Positions 52,656 to 61,334 of a DNA stretch of 64,000 nt are shown one piece after another (the stretch's first letter is position 1; every line of letters begins with the position of its first letter). The notes beneath the pieces were generated by a model. It was not told where the DNA came from, did no database searches, and saw nothing but the letters and a program-made list of their open reading frames with translations. Source of the stretch: Heliocidaris tuberculata (Eukaryota > Echinodermata > Echinoidea > Camarodonta > Echinometridae); contig CM046844.1 in the NCBI GenBank assembly GCA_025618425.1, forward strand, positions 11,830,058 to 11,894,057, written 5' to 3'. The translations under genes were made by a program, and so were the position numbers.

Positions 52656-53285
52656 TTTTGGGGGGGGGGCAACTGCCCCCCCCCCCCCCCCCGTCACCAT
52701 AAAATCGTCGCCCCTGCGCTCAGAGTCAGAAGACTGCTACAAAGAAATATGCATTTATATTTTGGGGGTTACTTTTGTTCATATAGTTGTATTTGATTTG
52801 TGAAAGTGCCGAATAAATAACAATGATAATAATAATATTGATAATAATAATATTGATAATAATAATACTGATGATGATAAAAATGATGATAATAATTAGA
52901 AGAATAACGATTATGATAATAATAATAATAATAATAATCATCATCATCACCATGATGATGATAATAATAACAATAATAATGATAACAATTACATCCTATC
53001 TCTTGTTATTTATCCCCCCCCCCCCCCAATCTTCAAGATTTTTTTTAAATTGAAGTGCAGAAAATTATTTGGATTACCTCTTGATCCCTTTTGTTTTTTG
53101 TTTTTGTTGTAAAATCATTTTGTACTAATAAGTATAATTAAGATAATTCATTTTATCCTTATTTTTTTAGGTTCCGTGAAGATTTGGAGACAGCAGGAGA
53201 GATAATTGACGAGCGAAACAGAACAAGAGAGGTCCCATACACCTATCTCCATCCAAAAGAAGTTCCCAACTCGATCAGTATATAG
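41577..53285 (+). CDS. PLAT-domain lipoxygenase (14 coding exons, complete)
   Basis: Non-heme iron dioxygenase that adds O2 to polyunsaturated fatty acids such as arachidonate, giving hydroperoxides that feed eicosanoid synthesis. The exons join to a 684-residue protein, the usual length for animal enzymes. Residues 1-118 form the PLAT/C2-like domain (VTVNTGDRKGSGTDSHIYIA, LKYIEIW, FPVHRWI). The catalytic domain shows WKCDKEFGYNRMNGCNP, ICAPKALFF, and the iron ligands His368 and His373 (VHQAASHFGMTH), His563 and Asn567 (THAAVNFGMYD) and C-terminal Ile684 (NSISI). An in-frame TAG nine bases before the ATG fixes the start. Subclass (5-, 8-, 12- or 15-position) cannot be assigned from what I can see. 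No catalytic residue is missing. Confidence 0.95.
42160..42457 (+). CDS. Lipoxygenase exon 2 (residues 67-166)
   Basis: Completes the PLAT domain (SLADLKYIEIWRDTTGLFDD, EYIFPVHRWILPH) and enters the linker to the catalytic domain (DELAAKKRIYQLAHIQ). Acceptor TTCTTAG|G, donor AGG|GTAAGG. Confidence 0.93.
42838..42882 (+). CDS. Lipoxygenase exon 3 (residues 167-181)
   Basis: A 45-base exon encoding IKYFPRDEAFSEDYK; LPRDE-F-type sequence is usual here in animal lipoxygenases. Acceptor ATTTAG, donor AAG|GTAAGA; phase 0 both ends. Confidence 0.88.
43069..43564. mobile_element. hAT-like non-autonomous element in SINE S2
   Basis: A 496-bp element with ends CAGGGGTGTCGATCC / GGGATCGACACCCATG and an exact 8-bp duplication GGTCTAGT (43061-43068 and 43565-43572). 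It includes GGGAGCGAAGCGACCGAGC and a poly-C run. The CAGGGG end and 8-bp duplication are typical of hAT elements. Confidence 0.85.
43676..43992. mobile_element. GGGTGTTTC fold-back MITE, copy 1
   Basis: A 317-bp element with ~55-bp inverted ends (GGGTGTTTCATAAAGCTT, AAGTTACGCATGACTTTACG) and CCTGG on both sides. Copy 2 at 48183-48499 has the same length and is nearly identical. Confidence 0.85.
44512..44640 (+). CDS. Lipoxygenase exon 4 (residues 182-224)
   Basis: Encodes WDIRGIALKVGIAAKIREFT and LHSLDDVEGLYRPPILPKPL. Acceptor CTGTAG|TGG, donor TTG|GTAAGT; phase 0 both ends. Confidence 0.9.
44733..44778. repeat. (AT)n microsatellite
   Basis: About 46 bases of AT in lipoxygenase intron 4. 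Confidence 0.95.
44859..44885 (+). CDS. Lipoxygenase micro-exon 5 (residues 225-233)
   Basis: A 27-base exon encoding EIWEKIAEF between good splice signals (CCATAG, TTT|GTAAGG) in phase 0. Its inclusion fits the spacing before the W-DxEFG block, but skipping it would also keep the frame. Confidence 0.65.
45370..45467 (+). CDS. Lipoxygenase exon 6 (residues 234-266)
   Basis: Encodes AVTNWKCDKEFGYNRMNGCN and PSHIRLCSQIPD, the conserved W-x-x-D-x-EF-G-x-x-R-x-x-G-x-NP block of animal lipoxygenases. Acceptor ATACAG, donor AG|GTATGT. Confidence 0.95.
45879..46011 (+). CDS. Lipoxygenase exon 7 (residues 266-310)
   Basis: Encodes FTVSEDDLKPILEGLTIGET and RLFIINFEFLRDLPCHEGQ; the LFI-DFE-L pattern is typical before the catalytic helix. 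Acceptor GTTTAG|C, donor AGG|GTATGT. Confidence 0.93.
46630..46725 (+). CDS. Lipoxygenase exon 8 (residues 311-342)
   Basis: Encodes ICAPKALFFVNSEKYLMPVA then IQLFPDPADDNP, the standard APxALFF...L-PVAIQL motif. Acceptor CCGCAG, donor CCG|GTAATA. Confidence 0.95.
47075..47289 (+). CDS. Lipoxygenase exon 9 (residues 343-414, iron ligands)
   Basis: Encodes YTWLLAKMHFCNADASVHQA then ASHFGMTHIVMESAAIATHH and HPIFRLLAPHFLNIIAIN. His368 and His373 are the first two iron ligands. Acceptor TACCAG|GTT, donor AA|GTAAGT. Confidence 0.97.
48080..48570 (+). mobile_element. tRNA-derived SINE S3, split by a MITE
   Basis: Pieces 48080-48182 and 48500-48570. A B-box-like GGGTCGATCC, then AGACAAGATGTTTTACAC and the tail interrupted at CCAGG by the fold-back MITE. 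More diverged than S1 and S2. In lipoxygenase intron 9. Confidence 0.55.
48183..48499. mobile_element. GGGTGTTTC fold-back MITE, copy 2
   Basis: A 317-bp near-identical partner of 43676-43992. It is inserted at the corresponding place of another SINE tail. Confidence 0.85.
48687..48946 (+). CDS. Lipoxygenase exon 10 (residues 414-501)
   Basis: Encodes GLDLLMGKGSVSDTLMVTGS, LQERGVDDPDVLPNYHYRDD and ALLIHNAIGKYVRTIVDHFY; RGV-D-LP-Y-YRDD is a family signature. Acceptor ATACAG|C, donor G|GTGAGA. Confidence 0.95.
49185..49560 (+). mobile_element. tRNA-derived SINE S4, split by a hAT-like element
   Basis: Pieces 49185-49297 and 49477-49560, with AAGTGTTGTGGTCTCGTTGG, CGAATCCCTGCCGCAGCAC and the tail CCTTGAATGCACTGAGCGCT. 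A long ATT microsatellite follows. In lipoxygenase intron 10. Confidence 0.75.
49298..49468. mobile_element. 171-bp hAT-like MITE with G-run
   Basis: Ends CAGTGGCGGATCCAGGA / TCCTGGATCCGCCACTG are perfect inverted repeats. Exact 8-bp duplication GGTACACG at 49290-49297 and 49469-49476. Confidence 0.9.
49614..49797. repeat. (ATT)n microsatellite
   Basis: About 184 bases of ATT with few interruptions, following the tail of SINE S4. Poly-Tyr, Leu, Asn or Ile frames here are artefacts. Confidence 0.97.
50066..50166 (+). CDS. Lipoxygenase exon 11 (residues 501-534)
   Basis: Encodes DSPTKIEGDHELQDWGRFLS then GSGSKSGEINVTMK; D-ELQ-W is conserved. Acceptor CTGTAG|AT, donor AAG|GTAAGA. Confidence 0.92.
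50494..50728. mobile_element. CAATAGACC-ended MITE, copy 1
   Basis: About 235 bp with ends CAATAGACCGGTTCTGTAAT / ATTACCGATCTGGTCTATTG, flanked by TTG/CAA. Copy 2 at 56168-56396 shares GAGCACCTAGTGACGAGCTA. In lipoxygenase intron 11. Confidence 0.75.
50879..51052 (+). CDS. Lipoxygenase exon 12 (residues 535-592, iron ligands)
   Basis: Encodes TSFIFICSVTHAAVNFGMYD then QYAFPPSYPGWLHGDPPTSK. His563 and Asn567 are iron ligands in the HAAVNFGxYD motif. Acceptor AAACAG, donor AAG|GTAAAT. Confidence 0.97.
51103..51263. mobile_element. 161-bp hAT-like MITE
   Basis: Ends CAGGGGCGGATCCGGG / GATCCGCCACTG and an exact 8-bp duplication ACGGAAGT (51095-51102, 51264-51271). Same family as 49298-49468. 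In lipoxygenase intron 12. Confidence 0.88.
51640..51803 (+). CDS. Lipoxygenase exon 13 (residues 593-647)
   Basis: Encodes SEQDVFSQLPTKHDIVQWMT then LAKVLSERGTKPLGDFELQY; LP-LG-F modules are normal near the C-terminus. Acceptor CCTCAG, donor AA|GTAAGA. Confidence 0.93.
52054..52716. mobile_element. 663-bp hAT-like element
   Basis: Ends CAGGAGCGTCGATCC / CGTCGCCCCTG with an exact 8-bp duplication CGCTCAGA (52046-52053, 52717-52724). It contains two AT tracts (52356-52402, 52618-52638), a G-run and a C-run. Its left end resembles 43069-43564. In lipoxygenase intron 13. Confidence 0.85.
52815..52985. repeat. (AAT)n / (GAT)n microsatellite
   Basis: Degenerate AAT/GAT triplets in lipoxygenase intron 13. 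Confidence 0.85.
53171..53285 (+). CDS. Lipoxygenase exon 14 (residues 647-684 and stop)
   Basis: Encodes KFREDLETAGEIIDERNRTR then PYTYLHPKEVPNSISI and TAG. The terminal Ile carboxylate is the fifth protein iron ligand. Acceptor TTTTAG|G. The nearest AATAAA after the stop is at 54264-54269 (weak candidate poly(A) signal). Confidence 0.96.
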
Positions 53286-53406
53286 AAGAGGCCTTCTTAC
53301 CCATTAATACAACAACACTTAATACAAGAACATGTTACGTCAACGACCATACAATTGTAGTTATTATGTACCTAGACCTGTAATGATATTTGAGTGATGT
53401 GACTAG

Positions 53407-53592
53407 AGTACCTTTATATAGAGAGTAGCGACATGGACATCTGACTTTTCGGGAAACACAATGGCGTTTGAATTCTTTCTATTGAGAACACCCAGGTGCT
53501 CATCGGAATTGAATAGAAATGTTGCATAGCAGAGGATACAAAATGGCGTTCAAATCGAGAGTTGTCGCTACTCTCTTTATGTAGGTACTCTA
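53407..53592. mobile_element. AGAGTACC-ended MITE in the lipoxygenase 3' flank
   Basis: Ends AGAGTACCTTTATATAGAGA and TCTCTTTATGTAGGTACTCT are inverted repeats of about 26 bp, followed by AGTAGCGACA in both arms. It starts 122 bases after the stop codon, so it may be part of the 3' UTR. Confidence 0.7.
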
Positions 53593-53814
53593 GATGTGAC
53601 CAGAGCCGTATGAAGGGCTCTAGATGTGACGTTCTTCTCGCGACCTCTATTGTCAATTCTCCTCCATTATGTTACCTCCTGAGCTGACGTCACGTCAAAG
53701 GAGTGTAATGACCTAATGACTGACTAACTGAAAACACCGTTTACAGAGTTGGTTTTAGACCAGTTAGATGCATCAAGAAAGAACAAATTTTTACTCAATT
53801 CATGCATGCATTTT

Positions 53815-54175
53815 AAAAATTAAGTTGAGTTCTGGTCATGATATTGAATTGTGAAAGAAACTGTCTCAAAGTAACTGGGAAAGGTTGATTATATAGCCAC
53901 ATAAGAATTGGTGCGTGCTGTAACGTTTTGGAATCCCCCCAAATAATAAGAAATTGACTCAATCCTGCTGAGAGTCACATGCACTGCACACAGAAATGTG
54001 TCTATGGGACTACACACAAATGTTCGGCCAGAACATTTCAGTTGTTTCTTTGAATATGAGGGCATTTGAGGAGCAACCCTTTTCAAGGGACATTTCTACT
54101 ATGATAATCTTCCAAACTGACATAAAAAGAATGAGAAAGCTCAAAAATTATTTTCCTAGAACTCAACCTTCCGTT
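53815..54175 (-). repeat. Dispersed 370-bp repeat, copy 2
   Basis: Reverse-complement match of 9050-9430. It lies within 0.5-0.9 kb of the lipoxygenase stop codon. Confidence 0.65.
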
Positions 54176-54977
54176 TAAACTTGACCAACCATGTGTTTTG
54201 CAAAGGCATAATTCAAAAATGGGGAAAACAAACTACTTGCTCCGTATAGTAGCGGAGTAATACAATAAATACATGCATTTGAAGCATAGCATGATCGTCT
54301 CAAGCTGAGATGTTATAGGTCCGGTCAGCTGTAAAATATTGATAAGTTTTTTTGTTTTAAAATAATCCAAATATTATGTTTATACTTTACAATGATCAAT
54401 TCTTTTTAAAGAATGGTAAATTGTAAGTGATGATGTTGAGAAACAGTATTACAGTACCGGTACTGTATTTGTATAGTAATGCGATGTATGATTAATACTT
54501 TCATTTTCCAGATGTGAACACATAAGTTCTTGCAATCCTATTTTTATCCCACTTTTCTCTTTTCCCTCTTTAAAATCGGATCTCTTTTTCCCCATCGTTT
54601 TCTTTTTTTCATTTCTTGTTAACGGCCTATTCCCTTTTATCCAAACCTCTTCACGCTTGTCTTTTCTATTTTTATCTCATATTTCTTCTCTCTTCCTCTT
54701 TTACATATAGCGACTATAATTATTTCATCGCTTTGTAACAAATTTTACAAATGAAAAATATAAACTCAGGAGACAGATTATAAGTTTGTATTGAATTGAT
54801 AGATCTCTTTTGATATAATGCGAATAGAGTAGGCGATTAGTTTGTTTATTATTATTGTTTTGTTTGTTTGTTGTTTTTCTCTTAAGCCTTACTGCAATAT
54901 AGGCTTTTTGCCGCTTTTATTGCAATTCATTTACATTGTTGCGTGGGTCTGGGCGAAGTAGCCCACTACTGTCGTCT

Positions 54978-54979
<2 letters not shown>

Positions 54980-55064
<85 letters not shown>
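54980..55064. repeat. (AT)n / (GT)n microsatellite
   Basis: Two AT tracts around a GTGTGTGT core. Confidence 0.95.
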
Positions 55065-55074
<10 letters not shown>

Positions 55075-55119
55075 ATATATTAACATGTAATATTTTGATA
55101 TTTCACGTACTGGTATTGA

Positions 55120-55332
55120 CGTAGGCAAAGACAAAGACACAGTTAATGCATTATAGCCACTAAGTTAGATGTTTTCTTTTCTCAAATTTTCGACGCTCCC
55201 TGGCGTCTTCTTCATCAGGAGAACAATAAATTATCAATTATCGTTCTCCTGAAGAAGACGCCAGGGAGCGTCGAAAATTTGAGAAAATAAAACATCAAAC
55301 TTACTGGCTACAATGCATTAACTGTGTCTTTG

Positions 55333-55340
<8 letters not shown>
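55120..55340. repeat. Long fold-back sequence between two AT tracts
   Basis: Arms of about 105 bases (left AAAGACACAGTTAATGCATT ... TTTTCGACGCTCCCTGGCG; right the complement) around a short ATTATCAATTATC centre. Nearly perfect apart from a 3-base difference (CTTCATCAGG against CTTCAGG in the same sense). Confidence 0.9.

Positions 55341-55393
<53 letters not shown>
55336..55393. repeat. (AT)n microsatellite
   Basis: About 58 bases of AT directly after the fold-back. Confidence 0.95.
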
Positions 55394-55396
<3 letters not shown>

Positions 55397-55860
55397 TGTG
55401 TAGTGAAATACAAAGTAAGATTAATACTGTACAATGGAAAATAAAAAGTTGCGCATTCTAATGGACGTTCCCGCTACGTACCTAATTGTCTAGTTTGTAT
55501 TTGTATTTTGTATTCATTATGAAGTAATACGCTTTAATGATTAAAAAAAATAATTTTTTTTGGGGTCATCACATTTATTTTTCTATGGCGGCAAATGTGA
55601 CATCAAGGCCTGCTGTCCAATACAATTAATGACTCATACACCAAGGATACACCATTTCCGTAAGCGTCACCAGCACAAATAACAAATTCACTAGCTGCTT
55701 ATGGAAATATTACTTGAAGCTAGGTGAAAAAATAAAAAAATAAACTGGGTCACCGGCAACAATAATATATCACGAACGGTTGGCTTCAGCAATACAAAAT
55801 GACTCACTGAGAGCTGGAATTACCCTGGATGACCTTCACCTCAGATTCACAAACACTACC

Positions 55861-55998
55861 TATAAATAGAGCTCATATCTTCCATCATCAACAGCATTCG
55901 AGCCTCACATCTCTTTGATCCGTGCAAGGCAGTCTAGCCGATCTACTCTCTGCCCTCTCCTCTTGATCTTGATCACCATATAAAACATACCAACAAAG
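55861..55998 (+). promoter_or_regulatory. TATA promoter and candidate noncoding first exon (possibly of the GST gene)
   Basis: TATAAATA at 55861-55868, in a clean TATA context, is followed about 30 bases later by CATCATCAACAGCATTCGAG as a likely start region. The sequence runs to a donor AAAG|GTAATA at 55998/55999. No ATG-led frame of note occurs in it. The GST coding exon 7.8 kb downstream begins right at an acceptor, so it needs such an exon. The link is an inference. Confidence 0.4.
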
Positions 55999-56167
55999 GT
56001 AATATAATATGATTCTTTTCATCTCATATTCAGGCATTTATGAAATCCGTGGTAGCTAGTGTAGTGTGAGAATTGGAAAGGAGTTTGCAGTTCTGCACAG
56101 AAATCGTGGAAAATGTCATGATATAGTTAACTGTACCATAGTACTGTGCAGTATTTCGCCCATGTTG

Positions 56168-56396
56168 TCTAATAGACCGCTTCTGTAATGTATACAAATA
56201 TATGCACATAATTCTCTGAGCACCTAGTGACGAGCTATTCCATTAACCTGCTTTTTATAAATGAGCCTCAATGCTTGGAATCCAGTTTGCATACATTATC
56301 TGTTGCTATGTCCGGCAAGCTTTCAGGTTGTCAAGAACAACCTTTATTTGAAAGGTATGTATAAAATTTGCGTAAATTACCGAAGCGTTCTATTGT
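56168..56396. mobile_element. CAATAGACC-ended MITE, copy 2
   Basis: Same family as 50494-50728; left end AATAGACCGCTTCTGTAATG, right end ending GTTCTATTG. Confidence 0.7.
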
Positions 56397-56549
56397 GTGT
56401 AGCTGCATGGCTTTATGCCCAAGCATAATTTTATCCTGAAAATGAATGCCACATGCAGAACTGTAGCTGAGTGAACACCTGCTGCTCTATTTTAGTGATA
56501 ATGTTTGGTTAGTCAAGCACATACTTTATCAGAGAATCGTTGTGTCTTG

Positions 56550-57845
56550 AGAGCAGCGACTCAATTTAATCGGAGCATTTGCTTATAATTAATCATGATA
56601 CTGGTGGAGATGTACATGACCAGTTGTAAACAATATCTATGTTTATCCTGAAATGATTATTCAAAATTGCTATAATATGCAGTATGAATACCTGTCACGT
56701 GAGTGACTTTAAAAAAAACTAAACTGCTACTATGACTCAAACAAAATGAGATCTAAACGGTTATGTAAGTTCAAAAGATGTTTAATCTTTAAGTCTTCAA
56801 TTTCTGGTTCAACATTTATGTAACAAAATAAATATTCAAATATTACATGTACATAACTGAAATGGGTGGGTAGCTTCTATCTGGAGGGTCAGCCTCAGCC
56901 CCTGGTCGCTTGGCCAGTCTCTCGGTAGAACTTGGCAGCTCAGTCCTGTAGCCTCTTTCTACCAGACTCTCTCCTCGACCACGGTTGACATGCTAGCCTC
57001 TCTCTCTTCTGGGCTACCTCCTCGACAACGGATAACGTACGGGTAGGTCGAGATCGAGCACCTTATTCGACGAGGATCCATTAATTATAACGAAAAGTTG
57101 CAGCTTGGGCTCGTGTCTCGCCTCGACGTGGAAAACCCCCCAGAAAAAAACCTTTCTGCTGCTAAACTAAACCTAGCTGGTGCAGAGCTTCTACATCCTA
57201 GCTCTATCTTGAAGAGTTCTCCCTGAACTACTCACATCAAGCCCTATATCATATCTGTTCACTTTTCTGCCTATAAATAGGTTGCCGGAATCTTTTAACA
57301 AAAAGTAACATCCAGTAGGCAACCCAAACCATACATTTCATTACATAACATTTCTATAGGTTTGATTTAGATTGCCTATGTGTATTAAATGTAAATTTAT
57401 GCACCAGATTGACTCTGTATGTTAAATGTAAATTTATGCACAAATTGAGAAGAACATTTCCTGCCAGTGAATTCCTGACTGTTAAAAATTCTTTTATGAC
57501 AATACCCTATATGCTTTATTGATTATCCGACGAGCAGCGACTCAATTTGATCGGAGTATTTGCTTATAATTATCATGATATACTGGTGAAGATATACATG
57601 ACCAGTTGTAAACAATATCTACGTTGATCCTGAAATGATTATTCAGAATTGCTAAATTAATATGCAGTATGAATATCCTATGTTTTATTGATCATCCGAC
57701 GCAGACTCAATTTGATCGGAGTATTTGCTTATAATTAATATACTGGTGAAGACGTACATGACCAGTTGTAAACAATATCTATGTTGATCCTGAAATGATT
57801 ATTCAGAATTGCTAAATTGATATGCAGTATGAATATTTTCATAAG
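56550..57845 (+). repeat. Three copies of a ~155-bp repeat
   Basis: Copies at about 56550-56695, 57535-57680 and 57695-57840 share TTGCTTATAATTA, ACATGACCAGTTGTAAACAA and ATATGCAGTATGAATA. The last two are adjacent in tandem. Between the first and second lies unannotated sequence with no gene recognised. Confidence 0.75.
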
Positions 57846-57989
57846 TGCGAATTGCATTGCCTGTTTAGATCGTCAAGAGAGAACTCATATCATTTGTAAT
57901 ACAGGACTTTGGGAAGAAAGACGGATCGAGCATCCCCGCTTTTGAACTAACGCCCATATAAAATTGGACTGCACGTAGTAGGTGTTTAA

Positions 57990-58125
57990 ACCCCCCCCCC
58001 CAAAAAAAAAAAAAAAAACAAAAAAAAAAAAAAAAAAAAACAACAACAACAACAAACAAACAAACAAAACACACACACAAAAAAAAAAACGAAAAAAAAA
58101 AAAAAAACAACAACAAAAAAAAAAC
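57990..58125. repeat. C-run and A-rich tract
   Basis: Ten C followed by about 120 bases of A broken by CAA units. Phe-rich minus-strand frames here are artefacts. Confidence 0.9.
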
Positions 58126-58164
58126 GGACACTTTTGATCGTTAATAACTCAAAAATTATACGTC

Positions 58165-58720
58165 GAGTCAGATTGGGGTTTTTACAGCACGGTAAAACTG
58201 AAGGATGTAAAATTTATTGGGAGGAAGTTCAATGACATTTCTCTGAATATTTCTCTTAAAATATTGCTTTGAATATTTAGTAATATTTTTCAGTTTTTGA
58301 AAATTCAAGGCCCCAAAATGAAAATGTAGTTAGATTTTTCAGTTTTTGAAAAATCAAGGCCACAAAATCTCTGTGTATCTGTAACTAATTCAGAATACAA
58401 CAACTGCCTTTGTGCATTGCAGCTGAAATTCCAGAACATCTTTTAAACCCATAGTCATGAATCATTAATGAACTGGGCAGCAAAAGTATGGCAGAAATGA
58501 CAGCTGCAACGCACAATAGCAGTTGTTATTTTCTGAATTAATTACTGACACACACAGATTTTGTGGCCTTGATTTTCCAAAAAGTGAAAAATCTAATCAC
58601 ATATTCAGAGCAATATTACTTTTCAGAAAAGTATTCAGAGAAATGTAATAAAAATTGCTCCCAATAAATTTCACATCCTTCAACTTTACAATGTTAAAAC
58701 CTCAGTCTGATATGAGGTAT
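58165..58720. repeat. Fold-back element with ~250-bp arms
   Basis: The left arm (GAAGGATGTAAAATTTATTG, TTTTGAAAATTCAAGGCC) is matched inverted by the right arm (CAATAAATTTCACATCCTTC, GGCCTTGATTTTCC). Diverged arms; no coding content. Confidence 0.75.
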
Positions 58721-58880
58721 ACCTTATGAGTATTTTTTTAAACACATATTATTTAGGCACATAACTTATACTTTGAGGACCCCCTCCGACTATAAAAAAA
58801 TTAAAAAGGGAATATATCTGAGCACCATCCTGTATAGAGTACCGAAGTGTGACGTCATACCTGTCAAGTTGTCAAGGTTG

Positions 58881-59008
58881 CTGGTTCCAAACAATGGCGT
58901 GGTGATTACAACAGGGCCAAAAACTGAATTGGCCCTGCTCCAGCCCGTTGCTGCTTGAATGGTTTCACGGTGAACCTCATGCACGGGCCCTGTTGTTTGG
59001 AACCAGTA
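58881..59008. repeat. Short inverted-repeat element
   Basis: CTGGTTCCAAACAATGG and its partner TGTTGTTTGGAACCAG bound about 128 bases. GGGCCAAAAACTG and GGGCCCTGTTG are internal. Classification unclear. Confidence 0.45.
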
Positions 59009-61334
59009 TCCCGGACGACGAGCGAATATGATGTCAGCACTTCGATACTCTATAACTTCTCGTCCGCGCCGCGTGCAGGTAGTGCACAAAACACGTTACA
59101 GAGTTTGAGAGGAGGTGAAACGTTTTCAAAAGAGGGAATGGGCGTGTCGCTAAAAAGAATGCCTTTGAAATGGGGTACCTACAAAACCTGACTGAAATAT
59201 TGACATCACAAATAAACATTTCATACCACTCCTCTCTTGCTTAACATCATAAATGCACTATCATCTTTTATGAATCAATTAGGTCATACTGTTTTTACGT
59301 GTAATCAAGGAAAATGATTGTTTTCATGCCAAGTAGATATAACATAGCTGTTTCCTTCCTAAAGCAGGGTTCCCACTTAGCCGAGTTATAGTGGCGAGTT
59401 ATGGAGAGTTGTGGCGAGTTGCCTCAAGGAGGCACTCGCGATAACTCGCGTAAAGCTCTTCATGTAACTCGGGATAACTCGCAACAACTCGGCACGGCTC
59501 GGCGTAACTCGTTGGAACTCTGCACAACTCTCCTTGAAGTCGCAAGCAGTTCCAAAATTTTTGAACATGTTCAAAATTTTCACTAACTCGTTGTAACTCG
59601 TGCTGAACTCGTTTTAACTCGTAATATACTCGCAATACTCGCAACATACTCGCATTACTCGTAAGAAGCTCGAGATGCACTCTTCATAACTCGCCACCTT
59701 CAAGTATACCCGAGTGCTATTCGAGTTTCCAAGAGTGGGATACGAGCACTACGATTGTGTTACGAATCAGGCGGAGTTGCCCACGAGATTAGCACGAGTT
59801 TAGATCGAGTACGGCGACTTACAGCGAGTTTAGATCGAGCAAGGCGACTTACAGCGAGTTTCGTATGAGCTTATTCAGAGTGCATTGCAAGCGCACCATT
59901 ATATTTCAGCTGGCCTATAACTATGCAGCGATTTACATTTTCCCAAAAGTATTTTCAAGATAGAATTTATTTTTTATTTTATTTATTGTGGTATAAAGAG
60001 ACATTGTACATGGCAGCCTTGCGGCTGAATTGAATACAATTTACATTAATAATGACACAAGCATACTGCACAAAAAACAAAAGTATTAAAAAGACATTAA
60101 AAATAGTACATTCATAACAAATCAATAGGTACACCTTATTCAAAGAATATCGATGGTGGGATAAAGAAAGTGGGTAGTGGATGTGAAAAAATATAAAGTT
60201 TTTACAATATGACTTATATACTGTTGAATAAATTAATATGATCGGTGCTAAAAGAAATAGTCTGGTTTGCATGCTTCAAAATAGGCCTATTGTCCAATCA
60301 TAATGGGTAATTTATTCAACCCTAAACGCACGTGTACACAGAAAAATAGGCCATCGCCATTCCATTTCCACAACTACCAACAAACAAGGCAAGAAAAATG
60401 CCACGGCTCAAGAAATCCAAGAGTGGTGGACATTGCGATAATGGACATTGCTGTAGTGGACATTGCGGTAGTGGGCCATTCTTTGTAAAGTGAAACTTTT
60501 TTTTTGACAAAAAAGAAGTTAATTCTTGCTGTTTTTGAATAGTATATTCTTGAAGAGTAATGTGTAAAGTTAAATGGATCACATTTTTTTCATTAATTGA
60601 AGACCCAATTATGCTAATTTTCATACAATTACATTGGCATAAGTTAAAGTTAAAAAAAAAAAAAATCCCCTTTTCACCATATAATAGTCATCTCGCAATA
60701 TCAGCTTTAATAGTTGTCACTATATAGTGAAATGATACCCTTCCTAGGTCCTTTGCAAGTAATTAAGTTGAAGGACAAAGGAAATTTGTCTATGCATTCT
60801 AATGTCACTCACGTGACCCCAAAACATGTAAAGTTTATGCTATTTGAAAAATACAATTTGGATAATCTATATTTTCCTGTCATAAGCTAACTTGTATATG
60901 TCCTCCATCTCACCAAATATTATTCCAAGTATGATTCTCGTTCTTTAAATATCGCCCAACTAACTTTGTCACACACGTGACCTGAGTGCAAAGGGTCAAG
61001 TGCATATGTACTGGGCAAGTCATTTGTACAGTCTGTTTCATCTATTATTGTTGAGTTTCTTGACCTATTAATTCTGTTTTCACTTTTTGTATTCCTCTTG
61101 TTTAATCCTCTGAATTGATTGCGTAACCCTATACAATTAAGTTTAGAAAACAAGCTGAAGATGAATATACTTGTATATCAGCATGAAAACTTTTGATTTG
61201 TTTACTTTGATTCTTTGGTCTGAACATTAATGATAATGGTAATAGAAGATATTAATGATAATTATATATAATAATTATAATAATTACAATAACAATAATA
61301 AGAATTAATAATAATAATAATTATATGTCTTGTT

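Noticed and set aside
58773..59191. Small frames on both strands around 58.8-59.2 kb
   Set aside because: They coincide with an inverted-repeat element and show no protein-family pattern or splice context.
60303..60624. Repeated VDIAIMDIAVVDIAVV frame
   Set aside because: Encoded by a short GTGGACATTGCG repeat inside the 4.1-kb transposon.
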